The notes under the pieces: model-generated | What the model saw: the letters and a program-made list of their open reading frames with translations, nothing else | What the model was told of the DNA's origin: nothing | Databases searched by the model: none | Shown: positions 8,406-16,794 of the stretch, one piece after another | Numbering within the stretch: the stretch's first letter is position 1 | Layout: the number at the start of each line of letters is the position of its first letter | Program-made: the position numbers and the translations under genes | From: Ochrovirga pacifica | GTDB taxonomy: Bacteria; Bacteroidota; Bacteroidia; Flavobacteriales; Flavobacteriaceae | Direction: 5' to 3' | Length of the DNA stretch: 64,000 nucleotides | NCBI RefSeq assembly: GCF_000220525.1 | Contig: NZ_AFPK01000063.1 | Location: forward strand, 1 to 64,000

Positions 8406-9716
8406 ATGCAAAAAAACAAACTGTTTTATGTATCAATAGCATTATTTTTTTACGCTATAAATCACACACATGCACAAAAATTAAGTTCTTTCTTGCAAGA
8501 GAACTCCAATTTTAAAATGGATTTGGAATACAGGCCAAGAACAGAGTATAGACGTGGTTATAGAACACTTCCTAACAATTCTGACGACGGTGCATTCTTT
8601 ACATCACATAGAGCAAGAATTAATGTAGATTTTAATTTAAATAATCGTTTTCTATTTCATACAACTTTACAAGATATTAGAGTTTGGGGAGATACAGACA
8701 CTAGAGAATCAGAAGGAAAAGCTCAGTTTTTTGAATTTTATGTGCAACCCAAAATAACAAATCATTTATCGGTACGTGTGGGTAGGCAGCGTATTATTTT
8801 TGACAACCAACGCCTATTTGCCGAAAACAATTGGAGACAAGCAGGAGGACAACATGATGCCGTACGTTTTTTGTATAACAACAATAAACTTGTGTCGGAT
8901 GTTGTTTTAGCATACAACCAAGACAACGCTTCTGAATTTGGAACCACTTATGATGTAGACTGGGATTTTTACAGAGGAATGATTGCTCATCATCTAAAAT
9001 ACCAACTTTCTGAAGACACAGAATTGTTAACGTTAAATTTTGCTGATGAATATACAGATCCATCAACCAATAATAAAAAAGGGTACTGGAAAATGACCAA
9101 TGGTGGTCGGCTAACATACAACGTAGGGGCTATTGGTTTAACATTTTCAGGATATTACCAATGGGGTAAAATTGAAAACGGAAAAGATCATAGCGCTTAT
9201 TATTTAGAACCCGAAGTACAATGGTACGCAAATCCAAAGTATAAGGTAAGAATTGGAACACAGGTTTTTAGTGGTGATGGCAATGCAAATGATGAAAAGT
9301 CTACTGCTTTTTTATCACAATATGGAGCGTTTCATAGGCATAATGGAGGATTGGATTATACACAAAAAACAGTTAGAACTTATGAGCACGAGGGAATTTT
9401 AAACCCTTACTTGTTTCAATATTTTTCTTTTAATGATAAGTTTAGTTTACAATGGCAAAGTCATTTGTTAGGGAGTACTTCTTCTCTTGCAGTAGACCAA
9501 AAAAAGTACAATCGAATTTATGCATGGGAAAACGATTTTCGTTTTTTTTATCAACCAAACGATTATACAAAAATAGAACTATCGTATCTGTTTTTAGTGC
9601 CAGATAAAGGAATGGCAGCTATTCCAACAGGGGTGAATGGCAATACAGATCAATTGGCTCAATTTGCCTATGCCAGCATTCGTTGGACTCCAGAAATTTT
9701 AAACTTTAGTCATTGA
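8406..9716 (+). CDS. Alginate-export-like outer-membrane porin
   Basis: A 436-residue outer-membrane beta-barrel. A cleavable signal peptide (about residues 1-23, ending THAQ) precedes a mature protein made of alternating amphipathic strands with many Tyr/Trp/Arg-rich segments. The LEYRPRTEYRRGY start and the RVGRQRIIFDNQR segment match the alginate_export barrel family (PF13372-like). In Bacteroidota this family is not confined to alginate and probably forms selective channels for anions or small solutes. Its stop codon overlaps the TTG start of the ModA-like gene by four bases, which suggests that porin and binding protein work on the same solute. Confidence 0.82.
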   Translation: MQKNKLFYVSIALFFYAINHTHAQKLSSFLQENSNFKMDLEYRPRTEYRRGYRTLPNNSDDGAFFTSHRARINVDFNLNNRFLFHTTLQDIRVWGDTDTRESEGKAQFFEFYVQPKITNHLSVRVGRQRIIFDNQRLFAENNWRQAGGQHDAVRFLYNNNKLVSDVVLAYNQDNASEFGTTYDVDWDFYRGMIAHHLKYQLSEDTELLTLNFADEYTDPSTNNKKGYWKMTNGGRLTYNVGAIGLTFSGYYQWGKIENGKDHSAYYLEPEVQWYANPKYKVRIGTQVFSGDGNANDEKSTAFLSQYGAFHRHNGGLDYTQKTVRTYEHEGILNPYLFQYFSFNDKFSLQWQSHLLGSTSSLAVDQKKYNRIYAWENDFRFFYQPNDYTKIELSYLFLVPDKGMAAIPTGVNGNTDQLAQFAYASIRWTPEILNFSH

Positions 9717-10459
9717 AAATAGGTTTCTTACATAACAGTCATTGGGTTTTCGTATTCATATTAATAAGTACAGCTTGCACTCCTAAAAAAGACAAAACAT
9801 TGTTGGTGGCAACAGCAGCTAATATGCAATTCGTGATGCAAGAACTTTGTAATTCTTTTTCAGAAAACACAGGAATTACTTGTGAACTGATTCATAGCTC
9901 TTCAGGAAAATTAACCGCTCAAATTTTAGCAGGAGCTCCTTATGATATTTTTGCCTCAGCAGATCTTAAGTATCCAACTGAATTATATCAAAAAGGAAAA
10001 ACAGACCAAGCACCGTTAATTTATGCCAAAGGGAAATTAGTTTTATGGACCGTAGTAGAGAGTATAAAACCCAATCTACATACATTGTCCAAGTCAGAAA
10101 CAAAACGCATTGCCATGGCAAATCCTAAAACAGCACCATATGGAAGAGCAGCCAAAGAAGTGTTAGAAAAAAAGAAAATTCCATTAGAAGAAAAATTAGT
10201 TTATGGAGAAAGTATTTCTCAGGTAAATCAATTTGTACTATCAAAAGCTGTAGAAGTAGGTTTTACTGCAAAATCTGTGGTACTATTTAAGCAGCAAGGA
10301 GAATGGACAGAGGTGCCTTTAACACTTTATAATCCAATTAAACAAGGAGTTGTAAGTATTAAAAACGGTAAAAATTCTACACAGAACGCAAGGTTGTTTC
10401 TAGCTTTTTTGTTCTCTGAAGAAGGAAAAAAAATACTACAAAAATACGATTGTTTGTAA
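9713..10459 (+). CDS. modA: ModA-like molybdate/oxyanion-binding lipoprotein
   Basis: A 248-residue periplasmic binding protein of the ModA family (ABC-type molybdate binding). The N-terminal lipobox STAC at about residues 19-22 predicts a lipoprotein. The family core is clear: LLVATAANMQFVMQEL, the Ser-rich ligand loop IHSSSGKLTAQI, GAPYDIFASAD, and the hinge ANPKTAPYGRAAKEVL. Translation appears to start at a TTG that overlaps the porin stop codon. No ModB permease or ModC ATPase gene follows; the next gene is a helicase with its own promoter. The partner permease must therefore lie elsewhere, or the protein has another use. Binding specificity (molybdate, tungstate or another oxyanion) cannot be read off. 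Confidence 0.87.
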   Translation: MKIGFLHNSHWVFVFILISTACTPKKDKTLLVATAANMQFVMQELCNSFSENTGITCELIHSSSGKLTAQILAGAPYDIFASADLKYPTELYQKGKTDQAPLIYAKGKLVLWTVVESIKPNLHTLSKSETKRIAMANPKTAPYGRAAKEVLEKKKIPLEEKLVYGESISQVNQFVLSKAVEVGFTAKSVVLFKQQGEWTEVPLTLYNPIKQGVVSIKNGKNSTQNARLFLAFLFSEEGKKILQKYDCL

Positions 10460-10498
10460 GCTTCAACTTTTATCAGCACATATACCTCTTAGTTTCTG

Positions 10499-10506
10499 TA
10501 TCTTTG
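10499..10506 (+). promoter_or_regulatory. Promoter -7 box for the DEAD-box helicase gene
   Basis: TATCTTTG is an exact TAnnTTTG match 20 bases before the ATG at 10526, with no -33 TTG at the expected position. Confidence 0.55.
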
Positions 10507-10525
10507 TAAAAGATTATAACTAAAA

Positions 10526-11760
10526 ATGACGTTTAAAGAACTACACCTAAGCCCTAAAATTTTAAAGGCTGTTGCAGAACAAAACTACAACACTCCCACT
10601 CCTATTCAACAAAAAATTATACCATATGTGTTGGATGGTATAGATGTAATAGGTTGTGCCCAAACAGGAACGGGAAAAACTGCAGCCTTTGCACTACCTA
10701 TTTTAGAACGTTTGTTGCCGCAACAAGATGCCGAAAAAAAAGGAAAAAAATAAAAGCTTTGGTGATTAGTCCTACTAGAGAGCTGACTCAGCAAATTGAA
10801 GAGAACTTTAAGAGTTACAGTATTTACACCAATCTTAGGTCACTTGCTATTTATGGAGGTACTTCTATGGCACCACAAATTGAACAGCTAAACAAAGGAA
10901 TTGATGTTTTAATTGCAACCCCAGGTAGACTGCTAGATTTACACAAAAGAGATGTGGTAAACTTAGATTATGTTCAGGTATTGGTATTAGACGAAGCCGA
11001 TATGATGCTAGATATGGGGTTTATTGATGATGTAAAAAAAATAGAAAGACTGTGTCCCGATCAAAAACAAACCTTACTCTTTTCTGCTACCATGCCTCCT
11101 AAAATTGAAGCTTTGGCAGATGAGTTGTTAACCGAACCCGCAAAAGTATCTGTTGCAGCAATATCATCAGCAGCAAAAACAGTAAGTCAAGAACTGTATC
11201 GTGTACCAAAACCTAAAAAAATAGAGTTGTGTTTGCATTTGCTTAGGAATAATTTGCATGGAAATATGATTATTTTTAGAAGAACCAAGTTTGGTGTTGA
11301 AAAATTGGAACAAACACTTCTTAAAAATAATTATAAAGTTGATAGTATTCATGGAGATAAAACACAATCAGCTAGAACAAAAGCTCTTAACAAATTTAAA
11401 AACAACGAAATCAACATATTGATAGCTACAGATGTTGCTGCTAGAGGGATTGATATTCCAGATCTAGACATTGTTATTAATTTTGACATTCCTAATATTC
11501 CTGAAAGTTATGTACACCGAATTGGAAGAACGGGAAGAGCTGGAAAAGAGGGACGTGCTTTGTCTTTCTGTTCTGCCGATGAAAAAGCGTATATCTTGAC
11601 AATTCAAAAATTAATAGGAAAAACCATCGCTGTAGAAGAAAATCACCCTTATCCTTTAGACCCAAAAGCAAAACCCGAAGTTCATAAAAAACAAGGGAGT
11701 AAGTACAGAAAAGGAAGAAAGTCAGAAGCTTCTAAAAAAAAGAAAAAACGTTGGTACTAA
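10526..11760 (+). pseudogene. DEAD-box RNA helicase (RhlE type), interrupted by a -1 frameshift
   Basis: Joined across the shift, this is a ~411-residue RhlE-type RNA helicase of normal length: Q motif [10 protein letters not shown], Walker [26 protein letters not shown] (VLDEADMMLD), SAT, and the helicase C domain ending in HRIGRTGRAGKEGRA, then a Lys-rich tail. The first frame (from 10526) stops at TAA 10751-10753; the rest continues in the -1 frame to 11760. The break lies at an A7 run (10744-10750) read as GGA AAA AAA TAA, so a -1 slip on A-AAA-AAA gives an uninterrupted protein, as would one extra A. Possibilities are a homopolymer error in the assembly, a real mutation, or genuine slippage. 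No stop codon or damage occurs elsewhere in either part, which argues against long-standing decay. Confidence 0.8.
10734..10753 (+). other. A8-GG-A7 homopolymer with slippery heptamer and adjacent stop
   Basis: The run of eight A, GG, then seven A is followed at once by TAA. In the upstream frame the codons are GAA AAA AAA GGA AAA AAA TAA, so A-AAA-AAA is in the correct phase for -1 slippage with the stop in the next codon. I see no clear stimulatory stem-loop directly downstream. Confidence 0.6.
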
Positions 11761-11771
11761 ATAATTAAACT

Positions 11772-12827
11772 ATGCAATTGTTTCTTTTGTGTGCAACACT
11801 ATTGTTTTTAATTTTCACAGGATTACCACTTGTAAAAAGCACACATTGGTTTTTTAGAATTGCTGATTTTGCTAGTGTGCATTTGTATATTTTATTTTGG
11901 AGTTTGGTTCCGTTTGAGCTGTATCAAATCAACAAATCCTTTAATACCGTAAACATATTTACAAGTGTTGGTTTGCTTTTGGGTTTATGCTATTTGTCTG
12001 TAAAATTGTGGCCTTATTTTCCTTTTCAAAAAAAGAAGGTATTAAATGTGCATCAAAAAAAAATAAAATTGATTTCCGCTAATGTATATCAATACAATAC
12101 AGAATATCAATTATTGATTGATTTATTACAAAAAGAACAACCAGATATTTTTATAACTATAGAAACTAACAAAGACTGGGAAAAAGCACTTACTGTTTTT
12201 GATGAATCTTATCCCTATCACCGCAAAGTTTCACAAGAAAATACGTATGGAATGCATTTCTATTCCAAAATTCCTTTTGATGACTTACAAGTTCATTATT
12301 TCGTAGCTGATGACATACCGTCTATGGAAGCACATTTTACACTAGAAGAAAAAAATCTTATACTGTACGCTGTTCACCCTCCTCCTGCTTCACCTACAGA
12401 AGAATCTAACTCTAAGGAGCAAGAAGGAGAATTAATGTCTATTGCTAAAAAAAGTGTTCATCAAAAAGAAAGCAAACTAGTTGTAGGAGATTTTAACAGT
12501 GTTTCTTGGGCTAGAAGCACACGTTTATTTGCTAAACTTTCACAGTTAAAAGATGCTCGCAAAGGATTAGGTTTTATTTCTACTTTTCCGGCAAAATATT
12601 CGATTTTAAAAATTCCTATCGATTTGGCCTTTCATACACCAGACATTCAAATTTGTCAGCTTAAGACATTATCAAAAATAGGTTCTGATCATTTGCCTTT
12701 GTTTTTAGAGTTTTGTTTTACTAATAAAGACCAATCACTTAAAAAAACACACAACAAAAAAGACCTTAAAGAACAAGAAGAAATGATCCAAAAAGGAAAA
12801 GAAACGACCTCCGAAAATAGATCTTAA
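11772..12827 (+). CDS. Membrane-anchored endonuclease/exonuclease/phosphatase-family protein
   Basis: A 351-residue protein with two or three N-terminal hydrophobic segments (about residues 1-85) and a C-terminal EEP (exonuclease-endonuclease-phosphatase) domain placed on the periplasmic side or at the membrane. The domain begins with KLISANVYQYN, has a metal-binding Glu in IFITIETNKDWE, the DFNS motif in VVGDFNSVSW and the terminal GSDHLPL. These are the catalytic Asn, Asp and His positions of the family. Substrates in this family range from DNA to phospholipids and inositol phosphates; the membrane anchor favours a lipid or envelope target. The Lys/Glu-rich tail after residue 315 is probably disordered. 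It starts 12 bases after the helicase gene. Confidence 0.8.
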   Translation: MQLFLLCATLLFLIFTGLPLVKSTHWFFRIADFASVHLYILFWSLVPFELYQINKSFNTVNIFTSVGLLLGLCYLSVKLWPYFPFQKKKVLNVHQKKIKLISANVYQYNTEYQLLIDLLQKEQPDIFITIETNKDWEKALTVFDESYPYHRKVSQENTYGMHFYSKIPFDDLQVHYFVADDIPSMEAHFTLEEKNLILYAVHPPPASPTEESNSKEQEGELMSIAKKSVHQKESKLVVGDFNSVSWARSTRLFAKLSQLKDARKGLGFISTFPAKYSILKIPIDLAFHTPDIQICQLKTLSKIGSDHLPLFLEFCFTNKDQSLKKTHNKKDLKEQEEMIQKGKETTSENRS

Positions 12828-12972
12828 TTTTGGTGTATTTCTAAACACTGTCTAGGTTTTACTGACGTTCTAGTATGTTTGTTGTATAAAATTCAACATT
12901 TATTACTAATATTTGCACAAATGAAAGGTAATTTTGTTTTTTATACAATAAAACTAAAAAATTACGAAATTT

Positions 12973-14151
12973 ATGCTTAAACATTACTTCTACAAAATTC
13001 TACATTTTAGTATTGGTATTTTTACAATGTTGTGTATTTATACAACGAGTGCACAGCAAAAAACTGTTGTAAAAGGTACCGTTTATGACCAAAACAATGA
13101 AACAGTTCCTTTTGTAACAGTAGGAATTGTAAACAAGACCATTGGTACGGCTAGTACAATGGATGGAGAATTTTCTTTAATGATTACCGATAAAGAAATG
13201 CAAGATACTTTGTATGTATCAGGCTTAGGATTTGATACCTACAAAATAAAAGTACAAGAATATCTTGCAAAAAAAGATAGAAAAATTGTCTTAAAAGAAA
13301 ATATTGTAAACTTAGAAACAGTACAGTTGCTACATCCTATTGATTATGTGAAAAATGCATTAGACAAGTTAAAAGAAAATACTCTTAGCAAAACACATGT
13401 TAAAGAAATTTTATACCGTAGAGCCGCTACTGAAAACGACAAAGCCAAGTTTTTTGTAGAAAACTACATAAAATTTAGAGATCGTGGACCTGCATATTGG
13501 ATGGGAACTATACAGGTTACAGAATCTAGAAAATCGGCAGACTACAGGTTCTGGAAACGTACACAATGGAGACACTCTATTCATAATATGTGTGATGTAA
13601 ACCCATTAAGACCTGGAGATTCATTCCACAAAAGAGATTTAGAAAAGTTTGAGTGGAAAAAAATAGGAAGTTCTTCTTACGAAGGTGAAGATGTTGTAAT
13701 TCTTGAAGGAAGAAACCCTGACAAAAAATGGGAAAAAATGACTTTGTATGTAGGGATAGATAACTATCAAGTGTTTAAAATTGAAAGAGGAAGTTCTATT
13801 TTTATTTACAAAAAACACAAAAGTGGAAAAGTACATTTGAGTTATTTTCAAAATGAATGGAATTTTCCAAAAGATCAAATTCCTGCAAATATGTTAGGAA
13901 CAGCAGCTGAAACACTACATTATAGAATCGAAGCTTTTGTTTTAAACGTAGAAACTGAAAGAAAGAAAACCAGAATTCGTGAGTACGGAATAGATATAGA
14001 TATGGGGTCTTTAGAACTACCTTACAACCCAGAGTTCTGGAAAGGTTTAAGTTTGCCTCCAGACACCAAGTTCTACAAGCGTATTAAGTCTGAATTAGAA
14101 GGTTTGTATGGGGTTCCTTTAGAAAAACAGTTTGAATTGGTGAACCAATAA
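12973..14151 (+). CDS. Carboxypeptidase-regulatory-like domain protein, copy 1
   Basis: A 392-residue exported protein. A signal peptide (about residues 1-27, ending SAQQ) is followed by a carboxypeptidase D regulatory-like beta-sandwich (VVKGTVYDQNNETVPFVTVGI to about residue 120) that is normally found at the N-terminus of TonB receptors. The rest (from PIDYVKNALDKLKENT) is a conserved domain of unknown function. There is no receptor plug or barrel. The protein is probably periplasmic or surface-associated. It is the first of two tandem paralogs that share most residues, including an identical 25-residue C-terminal stretch around LPPDTKFYKRIKSELEGLYG. An imperfect promoter core (AATATTTG, about 12908-12915) lies upstream, and the second copy follows 46 bases after the stop. 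Confidence 0.75.
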   Translation: MLKHYFYKILHFSIGIFTMLCIYTTSAQQKTVVKGTVYDQNNETVPFVTVGIVNKTIGTASTMDGEFSLMITDKEMQDTLYVSGLGFDTYKIKVQEYLAKKDRKIVLKENIVNLETVQLLHPIDYVKNALDKLKENTLSKTHVKEILYRRAATENDKAKFFVENYIKFRDRGPAYWMGTIQVTESRKSADYRFWKRTQWRHSIHNMCDVNPLRPGDSFHKRDLEKFEWKKIGSSSYEGEDVVILEGRNPDKKWEKMTLYVGIDNYQVFKIERGSSIFIYKKHKSGKVHLSYFQNEWNFPKDQIPANMLGTAAETLHYRIEAFVLNVETERKKTRIREYGIDIDMGSLELPYNPEFWKGLSLPPDTKFYKRIKSELEGLYGVPLEKQFELVNQ

Positions 14152-14197
14152 TTATAGATTATAAAACATTACAACCTTACCTAACAAAAAATTAAAG

Positions 14198-15358
14198 ATG
14201 ATAAAAAGCAAAATATTATGGATTGTAATTCTTTTAATGAACTTTGTAATCCAAGCTCAAACAAAAAAAACCGTTGTTCAGGGAACAATCTATGACGAAA
14301 CCAACGAAACTATTCCTTTTGTAACGATAGGAATTGTAAACAAAACCATTGGTACAGCAAGTACTATGGATGGAGAGTTTGCCTTGATGATTACTGATAA
14401 TGAAATGCAAGATACTTTGTATGTTTCAGGTCTAGGATTTGATACTTATAAAATCAAAATACAAGATTACTTGGCAAAGAAAGATCGAAAAATTGTTTTA
14501 AAAGAAAATGTAGTTAATTTAGAAACAGTTGAACTTTTACACCCTATTGATTATGTAGAAAAAGCATTAGACAATCTTAAGAAGAATACATTAAGTAAAA
14601 CCCATGTTAAGGAGATTCTATACAGAAGAGCAGCAACTGAAGAAGGAAAATCAAAGTTTTTTGTTGAGAATTACATCAAACTAAAAGGAAGAGGACCTGC
14701 TTATTGGGTGGGACAGGTTCAAGTAACTGAATCTAGAAAATCTGCAGATTATCGCTTTTGGAAAAGAACACAATGGAGACATGCAGTTTTGGGATTGAAC
14801 GACACCAATCCATTAACTCCAAACGATTCTGAACATGCAAGAAACTTAAGAAAATTTGCATGGAAAAAAACAGGAAGTTCTTCTTACGAAGGTGAAGATG
14901 TTGTTATTTTAGAAGGAAAAAACCCAGACATAGATTGGGAAAAAATTATTCTTTATGTTGGGATTGATAAGTATCAGATTTTTAGAATTGAACGAGGACG
15001 AAGCCTTTTTATTTATAAAAAACACAACAACGGAAAAGTGTATTTAAGCTACTACAAAAATCAATGGAGGTTTCCTAAAAGTCACATTCCAAGAAACCTT
15101 TGGGGAACAGCTGCAGAAACACTCGAATACAAATCGGAAGCATTTGTCTTAAATGTGATTACTGATAAAAAGAAAATGAAAATTAAACCTTATGGTGTAG
15201 ATATAGATATGGGATCGTTGGATTTACCTTATCATCCAGAGTTTTGGGCAAATCTAAGTTTGCCACCAGATACTAAATTTTACAAAAGAATCAAATCTGA
15301 ATTAGAAGGTTTGTATGGTGTGCCTTTAGAAAAACAGTTTGAATTGGTAAATAAATAA
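14198..15358 (+). CDS. Carboxypeptidase-regulatory-like domain protein, copy 2
   Basis: A 386-residue paralog of the preceding gene, with a signal peptide (about residues 1-22, ending IQAQ), the same regulatory-like beta-sandwich starting at VVQGTIYDETNETIPF and the same unknown C-terminal domain. The two differ mainly in the middle (HSIHNMCDVNPLRPGD against HAVLGLNDTNPLTPND) and at many synonymous DNA positions, so the duplication is old but both proteins are still constrained. No separate promoter core is seen; it is probably expressed with copy 1 and ends at the hairpin at 15372-15412. I do not recognise a function. Confidence 0.75.
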   Translation: MIKSKILWIVILLMNFVIQAQTKKTVVQGTIYDETNETIPFVTIGIVNKTIGTASTMDGEFALMITDNEMQDTLYVSGLGFDTYKIKIQDYLAKKDRKIVLKENVVNLETVELLHPIDYVEKALDNLKKNTLSKTHVKEILYRRAATEEGKSKFFVENYIKLKGRGPAYWVGQVQVTESRKSADYRFWKRTQWRHAVLGLNDTNPLTPNDSEHARNLRKFAWKKTGSSSYEGEDVVILEGKNPDIDWEKIILYVGIDKYQIFRIERGRSLFIYKKHNNGKVYLSYYKNQWRFPKSHIPRNLWGTAAETLEYKSEAFVLNVITDKKKMKIKPYGVDIDMGSLDLPYHPEFWANLSLPPDTKFYKRIKSELEGLYGVPLEKQFELVNK

Positions 15359-15371
15359 ACCTATTTCTTAT

Positions 15372-15412
15372 AAAACAAAATGAGATTTCAAATTGAAATC
15401 TCATTTTGTTTT
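15372..15412. terminator. Bidirectional terminator between convergent genes
   Basis: A 20-base perfect inverted repeat (arms 15372-15391 and 15393-15412) with A-rich and T-rich flanks on each strand. It lies between the stop codons of copy 2 and the small LTXXQ-like gene, touching the latter's stop, and can serve both. Confidence 0.85.
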
Positions 15413-15764
15413 ACCTTTTATTTTTATTCCTCCAGTAGTTTCTAATAGCTTTGTTTTGCTCTTCAGACAGCAATTCTTTTACTTTTTGATTTCTTTCATT
15501 TAATTCAGGTTTTAAAGCTTTCCATAGCTCTTTTTTGTCTTTTATTGTTTTTGATTTTTCTGTTTTTTGCAGTACAAAATTCTTATAAATTTCTGAAACT
15601 TTTTCCTTTTGCTCTGTTGTTAGCACCAAAGCCTGGTCGGTAGCAGCTAATTGCTTGTTGGTTTTGGCTATTTCAGTAGCAACTTGATTGTTTACCCACT
15701 TTTGAGAAAATGCACTGGTAGATGTTATGAATAAAAAGACGATTGCTAATTTTTTTAATTTCAT
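15411..15764 (-). CDS. Small exported LTXXQ/Spy-like protein, paralog A
   Basis: A 117-residue protein with a signal peptide (about residues 1-20, ending AFSQ) and an all-helical, Lys/Glu-rich mature part. The segment LVLTTEQKEKVSEIYKNF has the LTxxQ pattern seen in Spy/CpxP-like periplasmic proteins, and a second helix pair ends in LLSEEQNKAIRNYW. A periplasmic chaperone-like or stress role is possible by family analogy only. It has a paralog at 16435-16794 with the same layout; the DoxX gene lies between them. A perfect TATTTTTG box sits at 15795-15802. Confidence 0.72.
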   Translation of the reverse strand: MKLKKLAIVFLFITSTSAFSQKWVNNQVATEIAKTNKQLAATDQALVLTTEQKEKVSEIYKNFVLQKTEKSKTIKDKKELWKALKPELNERNQKVKELLSEEQNKAIRNYWRNKNKR

Positions 15765-15794
15765 TTGATTTCTGTTTTTAGGTTACTATGTTTC

Positions 15795-15802
15795 CAAAAA
15801 TA
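15795..15802 (-). promoter_or_regulatory. Promoter -7 box for LTXXQ-like paralog A
   Basis: The minus strand reads TATTTTTG, 30 bases before the ATG at 15764. Confidence 0.5.
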
Positions 15803-15937
15803 GTTTAGAACTTATAGAGGTTTGTGGTGCTACATAAAAGATTCGTGTTTCTGGGTACATTTTTACGATTGAATAAATCAGCGTTTTTTTTTGATGAAAA
15901 ACAAAGTTGTTAAAGGATAACTAAATTTTAGAATGAG

Positions 15938-15945
15938 TACATTTG
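15938..15945 (+). promoter_or_regulatory. Promoter -7 box for the DoxX gene
   Basis: TACATTTG matches TAnnTTTG, 24 bases before the ATG at 15970. It overlaps the alternative TTG start at 15943 and so argues for the ATG. Confidence 0.5.
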
Positions 15946-15969
15946 ATAACATCATCTAAAATATTTCTA

Positions 15970-16380
15970 ATGAAAAAAATATTATTGAGTAATAAGTCTT
16001 GGGGAATACATTTTCCCATTTTGTTACTGCGTGTAACGTTTGGAGCAGCAATGCTTTTTGGACACGGTTTGGGAAAGTGGAAAACCTTAGTTGCAGGAGG
16101 TGAAATTAAATTTATGAACTTTTTAGGAATAGGAACTACCGCTTCTTTAGCTTTAGCAGTTTTTGCAGAAGTAATTTGTGCTGCATTATTGGTTTTAGGT
16201 TTGCTAACTCGTATGGCATTAATTCCGCTAATCACAACCATGGCTGTAGCTTTGTTTATGATACACCCTAATGATGCTTTTGCAACACAAGAAAAATCGT
16301 TGTTGTATTTAGTAGCTTATGTTGTATTATTTATTTACGGGGCAGGAAAATATTCTGTAGACGGTCTATTAAAAAAATAG
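15970..16380 (+). CDS. DoxX-family membrane protein
   Basis: A 136-residue inner-membrane protein with four hydrophobic helices: about residues 15-35, 55-75, 80-98 and 110-128. The first helix carries LLRVTFGAAMLFGHGLGKW, the characteristic start of the DoxX/SURF4-like family. Family members are linked to thiosulfate:quinone oxidation in archaea and to redox and oxidative-stress complexes in bacteria; the specific role here is unknown. The start at 15970 was chosen because the in-frame TTG at 15943 is inside the promoter core. It converges on LTXXQ-like paralog B through a strong hairpin. Confidence 0.85.
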   Translation: MKKILLSNKSWGIHFPILLLRVTFGAAMLFGHGLGKWKTLVAGGEIKFMNFLGIGTTASLALAVFAEVICAALLVLGLLTRMALIPLITTMAVALFMIHPNDAFATQEKSLLYLVAYVVLFIYGAGKYSVDGLLKK

Positions 16381-16382
16381 AA

Positions 16383-16423
16383 AAATAAAGCAGGAAATTA
16401 TTCAATAATTTCCTGCTTTATTT
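16383..16423. terminator. Bidirectional terminator after DoxX
   Basis: A 20-base perfect inverted repeat (arms 16383-16402 and 16404-16423) with an AT-rich foot and T/A runs on both strands. It separates the DoxX stop from the stop of LTXXQ-like paralog B. Confidence 0.88.
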
Positions 16424-16434
16424 TTAAAAAGAGT

Positions 16435-16794
16435 TTATTTCTTCTGTAAACTTTCATTAAAAGCCTTTTTTTGTGGCTGTGTTAAGAGAGTTCTAATAAC
16501 TTGGTTTGCCTCTTTAGTTTGTGGAAATGTAGCTTTCCAAAAATCCTTTTTAGTAAACGTTCCCTCCTTCTCCATTTTTAATTTTACTTCCGATTTTTTT
16601 ACCATCAAATTTTTGTAAATATCTGTAATTTTTTCAGACTGTTCGGCCGATAGTTTAAGGTTTGAATTTGTAGCTACTAGGGTTGTGTTTAATTTTTCAG
16701 TCAATTTTTCTGCTTGCTTAACTGCCCATTTTTGAGAAAAAGCAGTCGTTGAAACAATCAAACATACTACAAATACGATTTTTTTTAAGTTCAT
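16435..16794 (-). CDS. Small exported LTXXQ/Spy-like protein, paralog B
   Basis: A 119-residue relative of paralog A (15411-15764): signal peptide ending AFSQ, then a Lys-rich helical domain starting with KWAVKQAEKLTEKL, the LTxxQ-like segment LKLSAEQSEKITDIYKNL and a final TQPQKKAFNESL. Both begin the mature part with QKW and share helix order, so they are duplicates separated by the DoxX gene. A periplasmic location is predicted; function is not known. A perfect TATATTTG promoter core lies at 16823-16830. Confidence 0.72.
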   Translation of the reverse strand: MNLKKIVFVVCLIVSTTAFSQKWAVKQAEKLTEKLNTTLVATNSNLKLSAEQSEKITDIYKNLMVKKSEVKLKMEKEGTFTKKDFWKATFPQTKEANQVIRTLLTQPQKKAFNESLQKK

